This document shows positions 17,943 through 24,288 of a stretch of 64,000 nt of DNA, one piece after another. The stretch comes from Gallaecimonas mangrovi (GTDB taxonomy: Bacteria > Pseudomonadota > Gammaproteobacteria > Enterobacterales > Gallaecimonadaceae). A program made the translations under genes and the position numbers. Numbering within the stretch: position 1 is the stretch's first letter; each line of letters opens with the position of its first letter. The notes below the pieces were generated by a model. It had not been told where the DNA came from and did not search any database. It saw only the letters and a list, made by a program, of their open reading frames with translations. The stretch covers positions 3,231,501 to 3,295,500 of the forward strand of contig NZ_CP031416.1 in assembly GCF_003367375.1 (NCBI RefSeq), in the 5' to 3' direction.

Positions 17943-19778
17943 ATGAACGTTAAATTGCTATCCGACATGCTGTGTGCTCTTACACAAAAAAGCGGTTACC
18001 CACAGCAAGAAACCGCTTTTCAGCCGCCTTGCATAAAGATTGTCAGTCAGCAGGAAAACGTTTGGCCGCTACTCCTCGCCCTTGAACACACCCCTAACTT
18101 ACCGCCCTGGCATTTGTATTTAGCCGAAGCCGACAAGGAACTGCTTGAGCACCCCTATTTAAAAACATGGGTAACCGCAGGCAAATTGTTGGCAGGCGTG
18201 CCGGAACCTGGCGACGGCTTATTGGTACTGATAAGTAACGGCGCTCTAGCCGCCTTGCCCCAGCAGCCGCTGAGCATTCAATACGGCAATTTGTGGCAAG
18301 CGCCCAGCCTAGATGCAGCCAGCGATAACTGGCAGCCAGCAAAGGTACCCGAGCACTGGCAAGCGGTAGTGGAAGAATACCAACAGTTACTCACCTGCAG
18401 CGATTTCACCTTGCCCATAGCGGCCGACCAGTATCTCGACAATCTCGCTAGCCATTGGCCCGGCGGCGTGCTGGTGTTGGCCACGCAACACGCCACCAGC
18501 CACCTTTACCAGCTGCGCGCCGGCGGCATTCACCAACGGCCTTTTAACCTTGACGCCTTGGCGCGCCAGCAATCGGCCAAAGGCGCGCTGTGTTTTATCA
18601 AAGAGCAGGCCGATGGCCAAAGTCTTTATCTGAGCTGGCGAGGTGGCAGCCACTTTGCAGCGGCTTTTGATGCGCTTTGCCACGCTACAGAACAGCAAGG
18701 AGACGCGAACCCCCGAGCACTACTGGCAATAGCAAAACAGTGCCCAGAGGCCATTAGTCAGCAAGATTTATTGCCCCAGTGGCTTGCCTTAAGCCACTAC
18801 GACCCCGCCTTTTTAATGGCCCTGCCCGAGCTTGTCTTGTCAGCCCCAGAGCCGTGGCATGAAAACAGTATTGAGGCCTGGCGCCGGGCACTGGTAAAAA
18901 CCTGGCAGCACTATTTACCCCTGGCCGAAAACAGTGAATGCCTGTTTCGTTTTTGCCAGCTTTTTGAAGTGACCGGCCAATGGGGTTTGCTGCGCGATGC
19001 CCTTAACTGGGTTAATCATTTCTACCAGCCGCACCCCGACTGGCTGGTGTTGCTTGCCGCCTGCGAAGCCGCTACCGGTTGCCTGCAATTGGCGGTTGAT
19101 ATTCAGCGCCAAGCGTTAGCACTGGCACCTGAAAACGCCGCCCTAGCCCAGCAGTTAAGCCAGTATCAGCAGCGCCTATCGGCCCAGAAAAAACTGGCAG
19201 CCGTTTGCCAAGACAGCGAGCTTGCACTGCGTTTAGAACCACTGGGGCCACAGCACTGCGACAGCGTTATCTGGCAGTATCGCGACCCGCAAATTGCCAT
19301 TATGACCGGCTTAGAAGCGCCCACTGAGACAAACGATTGGCCCGCCCAGCATTATGACAACGCCGATAAACGCAGCTTTGCCTTAATGCACCTGCATTAC
19401 GGTTTTGTTGGGGTGGTGGCATATGAATTACGCGGCCAAGCCGCTTATATCAGTTACTGGCTTGGCACCGACTTTCAAGGCTTGGGATTATCAGAACCGG
19501 CCTTAGCATTGCTCGCCCATCAGGCAGGCCACCAGGGCGCGGCGGTACTTTTTACCTCGGTATACACCTGTAATGGCCGCTCGCTACGCGCCCTTGAAAA
19601 GGCCCAGTTTCAACAAATGGCAATGGCGCCAACCCAAGAGCAACCGATGTATTACTTTGCAAAACAGCTAGATAACCAAGTTTCACTGGACGATAAGGCA
19701 CTAAAAGTGATGCTAAAACGGCTTTGCCAAAGCCTGGGTTGCCCGCTGCCTAAACCGGCCTTTGCCGCCAGCGCCTAA
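17943..19778 (+). CDS. Large protein with C-terminal GNAT acetyltransferase domain, T6SS-linked
   Basis: A 611-residue cytosolic-looking protein with three parts. Residues ~1-280 are an unrecognised alpha/beta domain (LPPWHLYLAEADKELLEHPYL). Residues ~300-420 are helical and TPR-like (LFRFCQLFEVTGQWGLLRDALNWV, QRQALALAPENAALAQQL). Residues ~430-590 read as a GNAT N-acetyltransferase: LRLEPLGPQHCDSVI, then AYISYWLGTDFQGLGLSEPALALL with the acetyl-CoA-binding Q-G-x-G-L turn, then CNGRSLRALEKAQFQQ. GNAT enzymes acetylate amines on proteins or small molecules. It is embedded among T6SS-tail genes, so it may modify or prepare a cargo protein. The GNAT call is fair; substrate and N-terminal domain are unknown. 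Confidence 0.68.
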   Translation: MNVKLLSDMLCALTQKSGYPQQETAFQPPCIKIVSQQENVWPLLLALEHTPNLPPWHLYLAEADKELLEHPYLKTWVTAGKLLAGVPEPGDGLLVLISNGALAALPQQPLSIQYGNLWQAPSLDAASDNWQPAKVPEHWQAVVEEYQQLLTCSDFTLPIAADQYLDNLASHWPGGVLVLATQHATSHLYQLRAGGIHQRPFNLDALARQQSAKGALCFIKEQADGQSLYLSWRGGSHFAAAFDALCHATEQQGDANPRALLAIAKQCPEAISQQDLLPQWLALSHYDPAFLMALPELVLSAPEPWHENSIEAWRRALVKTWQHYLPLAENSECLFRFCQLFEVTGQWGLLRDALNWVNHFYQPHPDWLVLLAACEAATGCLQLAVDIQRQALALAPENAALAQQLSQYQQRLSAQKKLAAVCQDSELALRLEPLGPQHCDSVIWQYRDPQIAIMTGLEAPTETNDWPAQHYDNADKRSFALMHLHYGFVGVVAYELRGQAAYISYWLGTDFQGLGLSEPALALLAHQAGHQGAAVLFTSVYTCNGRSLRALEKAQFQQMAMAPTQEQPMYYFAKQLDNQVSLDDKALKVMLKRLCQSLGCPLPKPAFAASA

Positions 19779-19793
19779 CAGGAAACCTTGCCC

Positions 19794-20540
19794 ATGCCCC
19801 ACACCAACAAAATGAAACGGCCCAGCTTTAACAGCAATAAAAAACGCGCCGCACGGCTGGAAGCCAGCCTGGCAACCGGCATCGATTACACCTCGGTTAA
19901 TCTGCGCAGCGCCGATTTGGCAGCGCCACATCGTGCGCCTTATGCGGCCATCCGTGACATGGTGTTAAACGGCAGTCGGCATGAGATCCGCGGCATTGTT
20001 AAACCGCTGGTAAGGGCAAGCCGTCGCGTGCGCCATGCCTTCAAACGGGTTAGCCAGGCAAGTAACGCCAGGGATTATCATCGCCTGGCCAACATGTACC
20101 GGGTAGGCGAAATGGCGGCGCGCCGCGCTTACCGGGACTTTCGTCGCGATCCCAACAATCCAGCCGTGCGCAAAGCCTTGGTGGTCAGTCTTAATAATTT
20201 GCCCAGCAATGCTCCCGGTTTGGGCCCGCACAACACCACCAATAACCCGGTGTCTGACCGCTTGCATTTGCACCCCACCGAACAGCTAAACGAACCGCTT
20301 TCACCGCGCAGCCGGGCTGCCCGCCGGGCATTTCCACAAGAAGAGGTGGCCACCACCTCGTCGGGGCATTTGGTGTCTGTAACCGGCTCGACCAGCGCGC
20401 CTTTTCCGGCGATAAGCAACCCGCAAAGCACCGTGAACATTCCCAGCAATGCGCCGCAGCTAAGGGGCTCACTTTTTGTCACCCGGGCAGGAGAGGTAAT
20501 GAAACCGCACGGAAGCAGCGGCTGGAAGAAGGTTACCTAG
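19794..20540 (+). CDS. Unknown strongly basic protein, T6SS-tail gene
   Basis: An unrecognised 248-residue protein. ATG 19794 is preferred over TTG 19788 because AGGAAA lies about 8 bases upstream. Residues ~1-130 are very rich in Arg/Lys and predicted helical (RASRRVRHAFKRVSQ, MAARRAYRDFRRDP). Residues ~135-248 are Pro/Ser/Asn-rich and probably disordered, ending GSSGWKKVT. There is no signal peptide. It follows the GNAT-fusion gene by 15 bases and ends overlapping a convergent gene by 8 bases. The basic helical half suggests nucleic-acid or acidic-surface binding. Cargo of the T6SS and substrate of the neighbouring acetyltransferase are both open possibilities. Confidence 0.6.
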   Translation: MPHTNKMKRPSFNSNKKRAARLEASLATGIDYTSVNLRSADLAAPHRAPYAAIRDMVLNGSRHEIRGIVKPLVRASRRVRHAFKRVSQASNARDYHRLANMYRVGEMAARRAYRDFRRDPNNPAVRKALVVSLNNLPSNAPGLGPHNTTNNPVSDRLHLHPTEQLNEPLSPRSRAARRAFPQEEVATTSSGHLVSVTGSTSAPFPAISNPQSTVNIPSNAPQLRGSLFVTRAGEVMKPHGSSGWKKVT

Positions 20541-20979
20541 TGCGTTTCGGTGTCGCCATCTTGGAAACGCTGGCAACCGTTGCCGCCATAGAACCGCCGC
20601 GCAGCGGCGGCAGGCCGCTCGTAATAGGAGAATGGGTCGGGCCAACATGCAGCCGGCCTTTAACGCCGTTTACGCGTTGGCGGCGGTCAACCGGGCTACC
20701 TTCAAAGCCGCTACCCAGCACCTGCTGAATTTCCGGCTTAAGGCGGGCCGCATAAGCCACTTTTTCGCGCCGCGCCAGTGGCGCATCAATGGTACCAAAC
20801 ATGGTTTTACGGGGCGAAGCCTGTTCCATTCCCCATTGTTCTAACACCCGTTGCCGGCGGCTACTATCGGGCCGATAAGGCCGCCCCAGCTCAAATTGCT
20901 GGCGGCTACCCACCTCGCCACGAATAATACTGACCATGTGCCGGTAATGGCGTTGTCCCAACTCGAATGGCAATCCCAT
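20533..20979 (-). CDS. Unknown 148-residue basic protein, convergent to the T6SS tail
   Basis: I do not recognise this protein. The start at 20979 is supported by an excellent ribosome site (AAGGAG, then CCTTT, then ATG on the minus strand), much better than the upstream in-frame start at 21087. The product begins MGLPFELGQRHYRHMVSIIRG and has a basic composition with a low-complexity Pro/Gly/Ser C-terminus (SGLPPLRGGSMAATV). It ends 8 bases inside the preceding plus-strand gene, so the two are convergent and overlapping. It may be a small partner, such as immunity, of the T6SS tail or an unrelated accessory gene. The LysR remnant lies immediately upstream and divergent. Confidence 0.55.
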   Translation of the reverse strand: MGLPFELGQRHYRHMVSIIRGEVGSRQQFELGRPYRPDSSRRQRVLEQWGMEQASPRKTMFGTIDAPLARREKVAYAARLKPEIQQVLGSGFEGSPVDRRQRVNGVKGRLHVGPTHSPITSGLPPLRGGSMAATVASVSKMATPKRTR

Positions 20980-21091
20980 AAAGGCTCCTTGCGTAAGGCA
21001 TTGAGCATGGCGGCGATAGCTAAAAAATACAAGTTGCCCGGACTTTCCCGCCAGCAAGGCATAAAAGCATCGCTCAGCAGCGGTCACTGTT

Positions 21092-21256
21092 ATGGAACTT
21101 CGCCACTTGCGCTATTTTCTGGCCATTGCCCGCCACGGCAGTATTCGCCAGGCAGCCGAGCAGCTTTGTGTTACCCAGCCCGCGGTATCACGCCAGCAAA
21201 AAGAATAAAAACAAGAACTGGGTATTGCCTTGTTTGAACGCCAAGCGGCTAAAGGC
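21092..21256 (+). pseudogene. LysR-type regulator remnant with in-frame stop
   Basis: The first 38 codons from ATG 21092 read as a LysR helix-turn-helix: MELRHLRYFLAIARHGSI, then AAEQLCVTQPAVSRQQKE. An in-frame TAA follows at 21206-21208. Homology resumes in the same frame with KQELGIALFERQAAKG, the normal continuation of a LysR N-terminus. Aligning the two halves places the stop where a Leu codon usually stands, so a single TTA-to-TAA change would explain it. After about 55 codons the sequence runs into the 3' end of the tetR-family gene on the other strand, and the remaining ~240 codons of a LysR protein are absent. This is a decayed, truncated gene; a 38-residue peptide could still be translated. 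Confidence 0.8.
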
Positions 21257-21854
21257 CATAGCAGGCTAAAAACATCGTTACCGTGCTTTCGGCCACTTGC
21301 TCGCACTCGCCAGCGCTAAGGTTGGGCTGGCCCAGTGTTAGCTGTGGCCAAAAGGCAAATCCCTTTATCAGCGACGACAACTGCATGGCGGCAAAAGCCG
21401 GGGCCACCGCCTTTAACCGCCCGTCGCCTTGCGCCGCTTCAATCCAGCGGTGCAGGCCTTCTTCTTTGTGGCTAATCTCTTCAACAATACTCTTGGCCCG
21501 CTCTGGTGAATGCAGCGCCCCCGCCAAGGCTACTCGCACCAGGTTTTGAAAACTGGCCTCTTGCAGCATGGCAATTTTGGCTTTCACCATGGTTAGCAAC
21601 TGATCCCTAACGGGCACCGATGGGCTATAACGAAAGTTCTCTTCATTGACGCAGTTGTTCCAAAGCGTATCTAAGCAGCTGGCAAACAAGGCTTCTTTAC
21701 TGGCGAAATGGTTATACAGGGTGCGTTTAGAAACTGCCGCCTGCTGCGACACTTTGTCCATGCTGGTGGCGTCAAACCCGCTTTGCTGAAACTCACTAAT
21801 GGCCGCTTCAATGATGGCAGCTCTTTTACGGTCGGTAAGGCGGGTTTTGGTCAT
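21249..21854 (-). CDS. TetR/AcrR family transcriptional regulator
   Basis: The 201-residue protein (start ATG 21854, with AGGAC about 5 bases upstream; an ATG at 21887 is the alternative) has a classic TetR N-terminal DNA-binding domain: KRAAIIEAAISEFQQSGFDATSMDKVSQQA, in segments, then VSKRTLYNHFASKEALF (helix-turn-helix, residues ~30-55). The C-terminal half resembles the TetR_C (AefR-like) ligand domain (ASFQNLVRVALAGA). It is divergent from the metallo-hydrolase gene with a 100-base spacer containing an inverted repeat, so it probably represses itself and that gene. Its 3' end overlaps the LysR remnant. Confidence 0.88.
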   Translation of the reverse strand: MTKTRLTDRKRAAIIEAAISEFQQSGFDATSMDKVSQQAAVSKRTLYNHFASKEALFASCLDTLWNNCVNEENFRYSPSVPVRDQLLTMVKAKIAMLQEASFQNLVRVALAGALHSPERAKSIVEEISHKEEGLHRWIEAAQGDGRLKAVAPAFAAMQLSSLIKGFAFWPQLTLGQPNLSAGECEQVAESTVTMFLACYGL

Positions 21855-21917
21855 GGGTTGTCCTGAACGTAAAAACAAAAAATGCACTAAGTCGTTTACT
21901 TTTAAAAATCACAAAAC

Positions 21918-21933
21918 TACACTGCTTCGTGTA
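21918..21933. promoter_or_regulatory. Candidate TetR-type operator
   Basis: The inverted repeat TACAC-N6-GTGTA lies midway between the divergent tetR-family gene and the metallo-hydrolase gene, 22 bases before the GTG start of the latter. The position and symmetric shape fit a TetR-family operator. There is no experimental or comparative support in this window. Confidence 0.4.
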
Positions 21934-21954
21934 CTTTAATCGTTGGAGTCCGTT

Positions 21955-23001
21955 GTGAACAGCAAAGATGCCCTGCCCCGCTATCGCCACAATGGCAAGC
22001 AATACCGCAACACTCAGCCACTTAAACAATCGGGCTTCAAGGAAACAGTCAAAATCTTCTGGGATTTTTTCTTTAATAAACCCAGCAACACCCAACCTGC
22101 GAAACCCTTTAGCGTTTCAAGCCTTAACCGGGAAGCGCTAATAGCTGCGCCAGACAACAGCCTGTGGCGCCTTGGCCATTCGACGGTGCTGTTTAAAATA
22201 GCGGGTGACTTTTACCTAACCGACCCGGTGTTTTCAAAGCGGGCGTCGCCCTTTCAATGGGCCGGGCCCAAGCGCTTTCACCCGGTGCCCATTAGCATTG
22301 CCGAACTGCCGCCCATTAAAGCGGTGATCCTGTCCCACGACCATTACGATCATCTAGACAAAGCGGCGGTTAAGGCACTGGCGCCAAAAACCGACTGGTT
22401 TATCACCCCCAATGGCGTTGGCGATCTCTTAATGAAATGGGGCTTGCCTGCTGCAAAAATTCGCCAGCTCGATTGGTGGCAAGAAACCACCGTTGCCGGC
22501 CTTACCTTGGCCGCTACTCCCAGCCAGCATTTTTCTGGCCGTGGCTTTGGTGACGCCAACCACCGGTTGTGGTGTTCCTGGGTGATTAAAAGCGCGCACT
22601 TTAACGTCTTTTTCAGTGGTGACTCTGGCTATTTCGACGGCTTTAAAGCCATTGGCGAGCAGTATGGCCCCTTTGACATCACCCTGATGGAAACCGGCGC
22701 CTATAACGAACGCTGGCCGGGTGTGCATATGCTGCCAAAGCACAGCTTGCAGGCCCATATCGATGTGCAAGGCAAATGGATGCTACCCATTCACAACGGC
22801 ACCTTTGATTTAGCCATGCATGCCTGGTTTGACCCCTTCGAGCAAATTAAGGCCCTGGCCCAGCAGCAACAAGTGCCGCTGTGCACCCCTGCCATTGCCG
22901 AGCGGGTGGCCATAATGGCCCCGCACCCCGGCCAACCCTGGTGGCGCCAGTGGGCCGAAGAGCCCTTACCCACCGCCACTGAACCCGCCCAAGACAGCTA
23001 A
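21955..23001 (+). CDS. Metallo-beta-lactamase-fold hydrolase, NAPE-PLD/UlaG-like
   Basis: A 348-residue protein started at GTG 21955, with TTGGAG 6 bases upstream. The metal-binding motif SHDHYDHLD (HxHxDH) lies at ~residues 128-136, with further ligands in TPSQHFSGRG, FSGDSGYFDG and MLPIHNGTFD. The pattern LGHSTVLFKIAGDFYLTDPVFSKRASP near residue 70 is typical of NAPE-hydrolysing phospholipase-D-like or UlaG-like hydrolases, often annotated as membrane-lipid or Zn-dependent hydrolases. The N-terminal ~40 residues are basic and hydrophobic, without a clear signal peptide. It is divergent from tetR, which probably controls it. The substrate is unknown. Confidence 0.82.
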   Translation: MNSKDALPRYRHNGKQYRNTQPLKQSGFKETVKIFWDFFFNKPSNTQPAKPFSVSSLNREALIAAPDNSLWRLGHSTVLFKIAGDFYLTDPVFSKRASPFQWAGPKRFHPVPISIAELPPIKAVILSHDHYDHLDKAAVKALAPKTDWFITPNGVGDLLMKWGLPAAKIRQLDWWQETTVAGLTLAATPSQHFSGRGFGDANHRLWCSWVIKSAHFNVFFSGDSGYFDGFKAIGEQYGPFDITLMETGAYNERWPGVHMLPKHSLQAHIDVQGKWMLPIHNGTFDLAMHAWFDPFEQIKALAQQQQVPLCTPAIAERVAIMAPHPGQPWWRQWAEEPLPTATEPAQDS

Positions 23002-23052
23002 CCCGCCCCCAATACCCCAGGCCCCTTGCGAAAGTAAGGAGCCACGAATAAT

Positions 23053-23076
23053 ATATGAAATATATATATTTCATAT
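23053..23076. promoter_or_regulatory. 24-bp perfect AT-rich palindrome upstream of the ParD-like gene
   Basis: Half-site ATATGAAATATA is followed immediately by its reverse complement, giving a perfect 24-bp palindrome centred between 23064 and 23065. It lies 15 bases before the preferred ATG of the ParD-like gene and inside the promoter and leader region. If the upstream ATG at 23055 were used, the palindrome would be coding, which I think unlikely. It is a plausible autoregulatory operator for a ribbon-helix-helix-type protein, or a cruciform-prone promoter element. Confidence 0.5.
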
Positions 23077-23090
23077 CGGTTCTATTTATT

Positions 23091-23339
23091 ATGGGTATCG
23101 TCAAAATCTCCGACGAGATGCATGAAAACCTGCGCCTGGCCAGCTCGGCGTTATGCCGCTCTATTAACGCCCAAGCAGAGCACTGGCTGCGTATTGGTAT
23201 GCTGGCCGAACTCTACCCGCAGCTCAGCCATAGCGAGATCAGCCAACTGCTTATTCGCGCCGAGCAAAACGGCGGCCTGAGTGTTGATAAGCTCATTAAT
23301 TCCCCGACCGATCTCAACCTGCAAGGAAATCCGCAATGA
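23091..23339 (+). CDS. ParD-like family protein upstream of map
   Basis: The 82-residue product (MGIVKISDEMHENLRLASSA) resembles the ParD-like family, which is often found directly before methionine aminopeptidase genes in proteobacteria. Visible are the VKISDE N-terminal strand and the helix SINAQAEHWLRIGMLAEL, which suggest a ribbon-helix-helix DNA-binding fold. No partner toxin is visible. The start at 23091 is chosen because upstream residues (KYIYFISVLFI) would be encoded by the palindrome; an AAGGAG at 23036-23041 sits 13 bases from ATG 23055, so that start is not excluded. The stop overlaps map (ATGA), so it is coupled to it. Confidence 0.66.
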   Translation: MGIVKISDEMHENLRLASSALCRSINAQAEHWLRIGMLAELYPQLSHSEISQLLIRAEQNGGLSVDKLINSPTDLNLQGNPQ

Positions 23340-24124
23340 GTCGCATCGTGCTGCACAGCAAAGAAGAAATCGCCAAGTCAAAGGAAGCGGGCCGCCTTGC
23401 CGCCGAAGTGCTGGAAATGATCGCCCCCTATGTTCAGGCTGGTGTCACCACCGAAGAACTGGACGACCGCTGCAACGAATACATTGTGAAGGTACAAAAA
23501 ACCATTCCCGCCAATGTCGGTTACCACGGTTTTACCAAAACCGTGTGCAGCTCGGTTAACCAGGTGGTTTGCCACGGTATTCCTTCGCCCAAAGATGTGC
23601 TCAAAGACGGCGATATCGTCAATATTGATGTGGCCATTATCAAAGACGGTTGGTTTGGCGACACCAGCCGCATGTATTACGTTGGCGAGCCGTCGGCACT
23701 GGCAAAACGCTTGGTAGACACCACCTACGAAGCCATGTGCGCCGGTATTAAAGCGGTGCGCCCCAATGCCACCTTGGGCGATATTGGCCACGCCATTCAA
23801 ACCGTTGCCCAGCGTGAAGGCTTTACCGTAGTGCGCGAATACTGCGGCCATGGCATTGGCACCGTTTACCACGGCGACCTGCAAATACTGCATTACGGCA
23901 ACCCTGGCCGTGGCCTGAAATTACAACCCGGCATGATTTTCACCATCGAGCCAATGATTAACGCTGGCAAACCCGGGGTAAAAACCCTAAGTGACGGCTG
24001 GACAGTGGTTACCCGTGACCGCAGCTTGTCGGCCCAGTGGGAACATATGGTAACGGTAACCGAAGACGGTTTTGACGTACTGACCCGCTGGCCAGACGGT
24101 ACTGGCGACTACCCCAGCATCTAA
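23336..24124 (+). CDS. map: Methionine aminopeptidase type I
   Basis: Map removes N-terminal Met from nascent proteins. The 262-residue length matches the E. coli enzyme. Metal ligands are all visible: Asp in GDIVNIDVAI, Asp in WFGDTSRMYY, His in EYCGHGIG, Glu in IFTIEPM and Glu in WEHMVTVT. The start ATG lies in the ParD-like stop, and a strong terminator follows 2 bases after the stop. This copy is not in the usual rpsB-tsf neighbourhood, so it may be a second, accessory map; that is an inference from context. Confidence 0.95.
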   Translation: MSRIVLHSKEEIAKSKEAGRLAAEVLEMIAPYVQAGVTTEELDDRCNEYIVKVQKTIPANVGYHGFTKTVCSSVNQVVCHGIPSPKDVLKDGDIVNIDVAIIKDGWFGDTSRMYYVGEPSALAKRLVDTTYEAMCAGIKAVRPNATLGDIGHAIQTVAQREGFTVVREYCGHGIGTVYHGDLQILHYGNPGRGLKLQPGMIFTIEPMINAGKPGVKTLSDGWTVVTRDRSLSAQWEHMVTVTEDGFDVLTRWPDGTGDYPSI

Positions 24125-24126
24125 CG

Positions 24127-24152
24127 AAAAAACCTCCCTAGGGAGGTTTTTT
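24127..24152 (+). terminator. Rho-independent terminator after map
   Basis: A perfectly symmetric A6-CCTCCCTA / GGGAGG-T6 hairpin begins two bases after the map stop codon and ends in a T-run. It terminates the ParD-like/map transcript and isolates the STAND gene downstream. Confidence 0.9.
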
Positions 24153-24288
24153 ATTGCCTTGCCAACACAGCGTAACATAGGTCACAAATACTAGGCATAC
24201 CAACACCTTATCAATAAACAGATGATCACTTTTTCAAGCCGTTGCGGTAGGCTATGAGCAAAGATCAGAATAACGGGTGCCTTCGACC

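Noticed and set aside
20540-21237. Plus-strand open frames opposite the convergent 148-residue gene
   Set aside because: They lack ribosome sites and protein-like composition; the minus-strand frame has an excellent ribosome site.
23055-23090. Extended N-terminus of the ParD-like protein starting at ATG 23055
   Set aside because: It would be encoded by the palindrome (KYIYFISVLFI) and is hydrophobic and unlike the family; ATG 23091 gives the normal N-terminus. Kept as a weak alternative because an AAGGAG lies further upstream.
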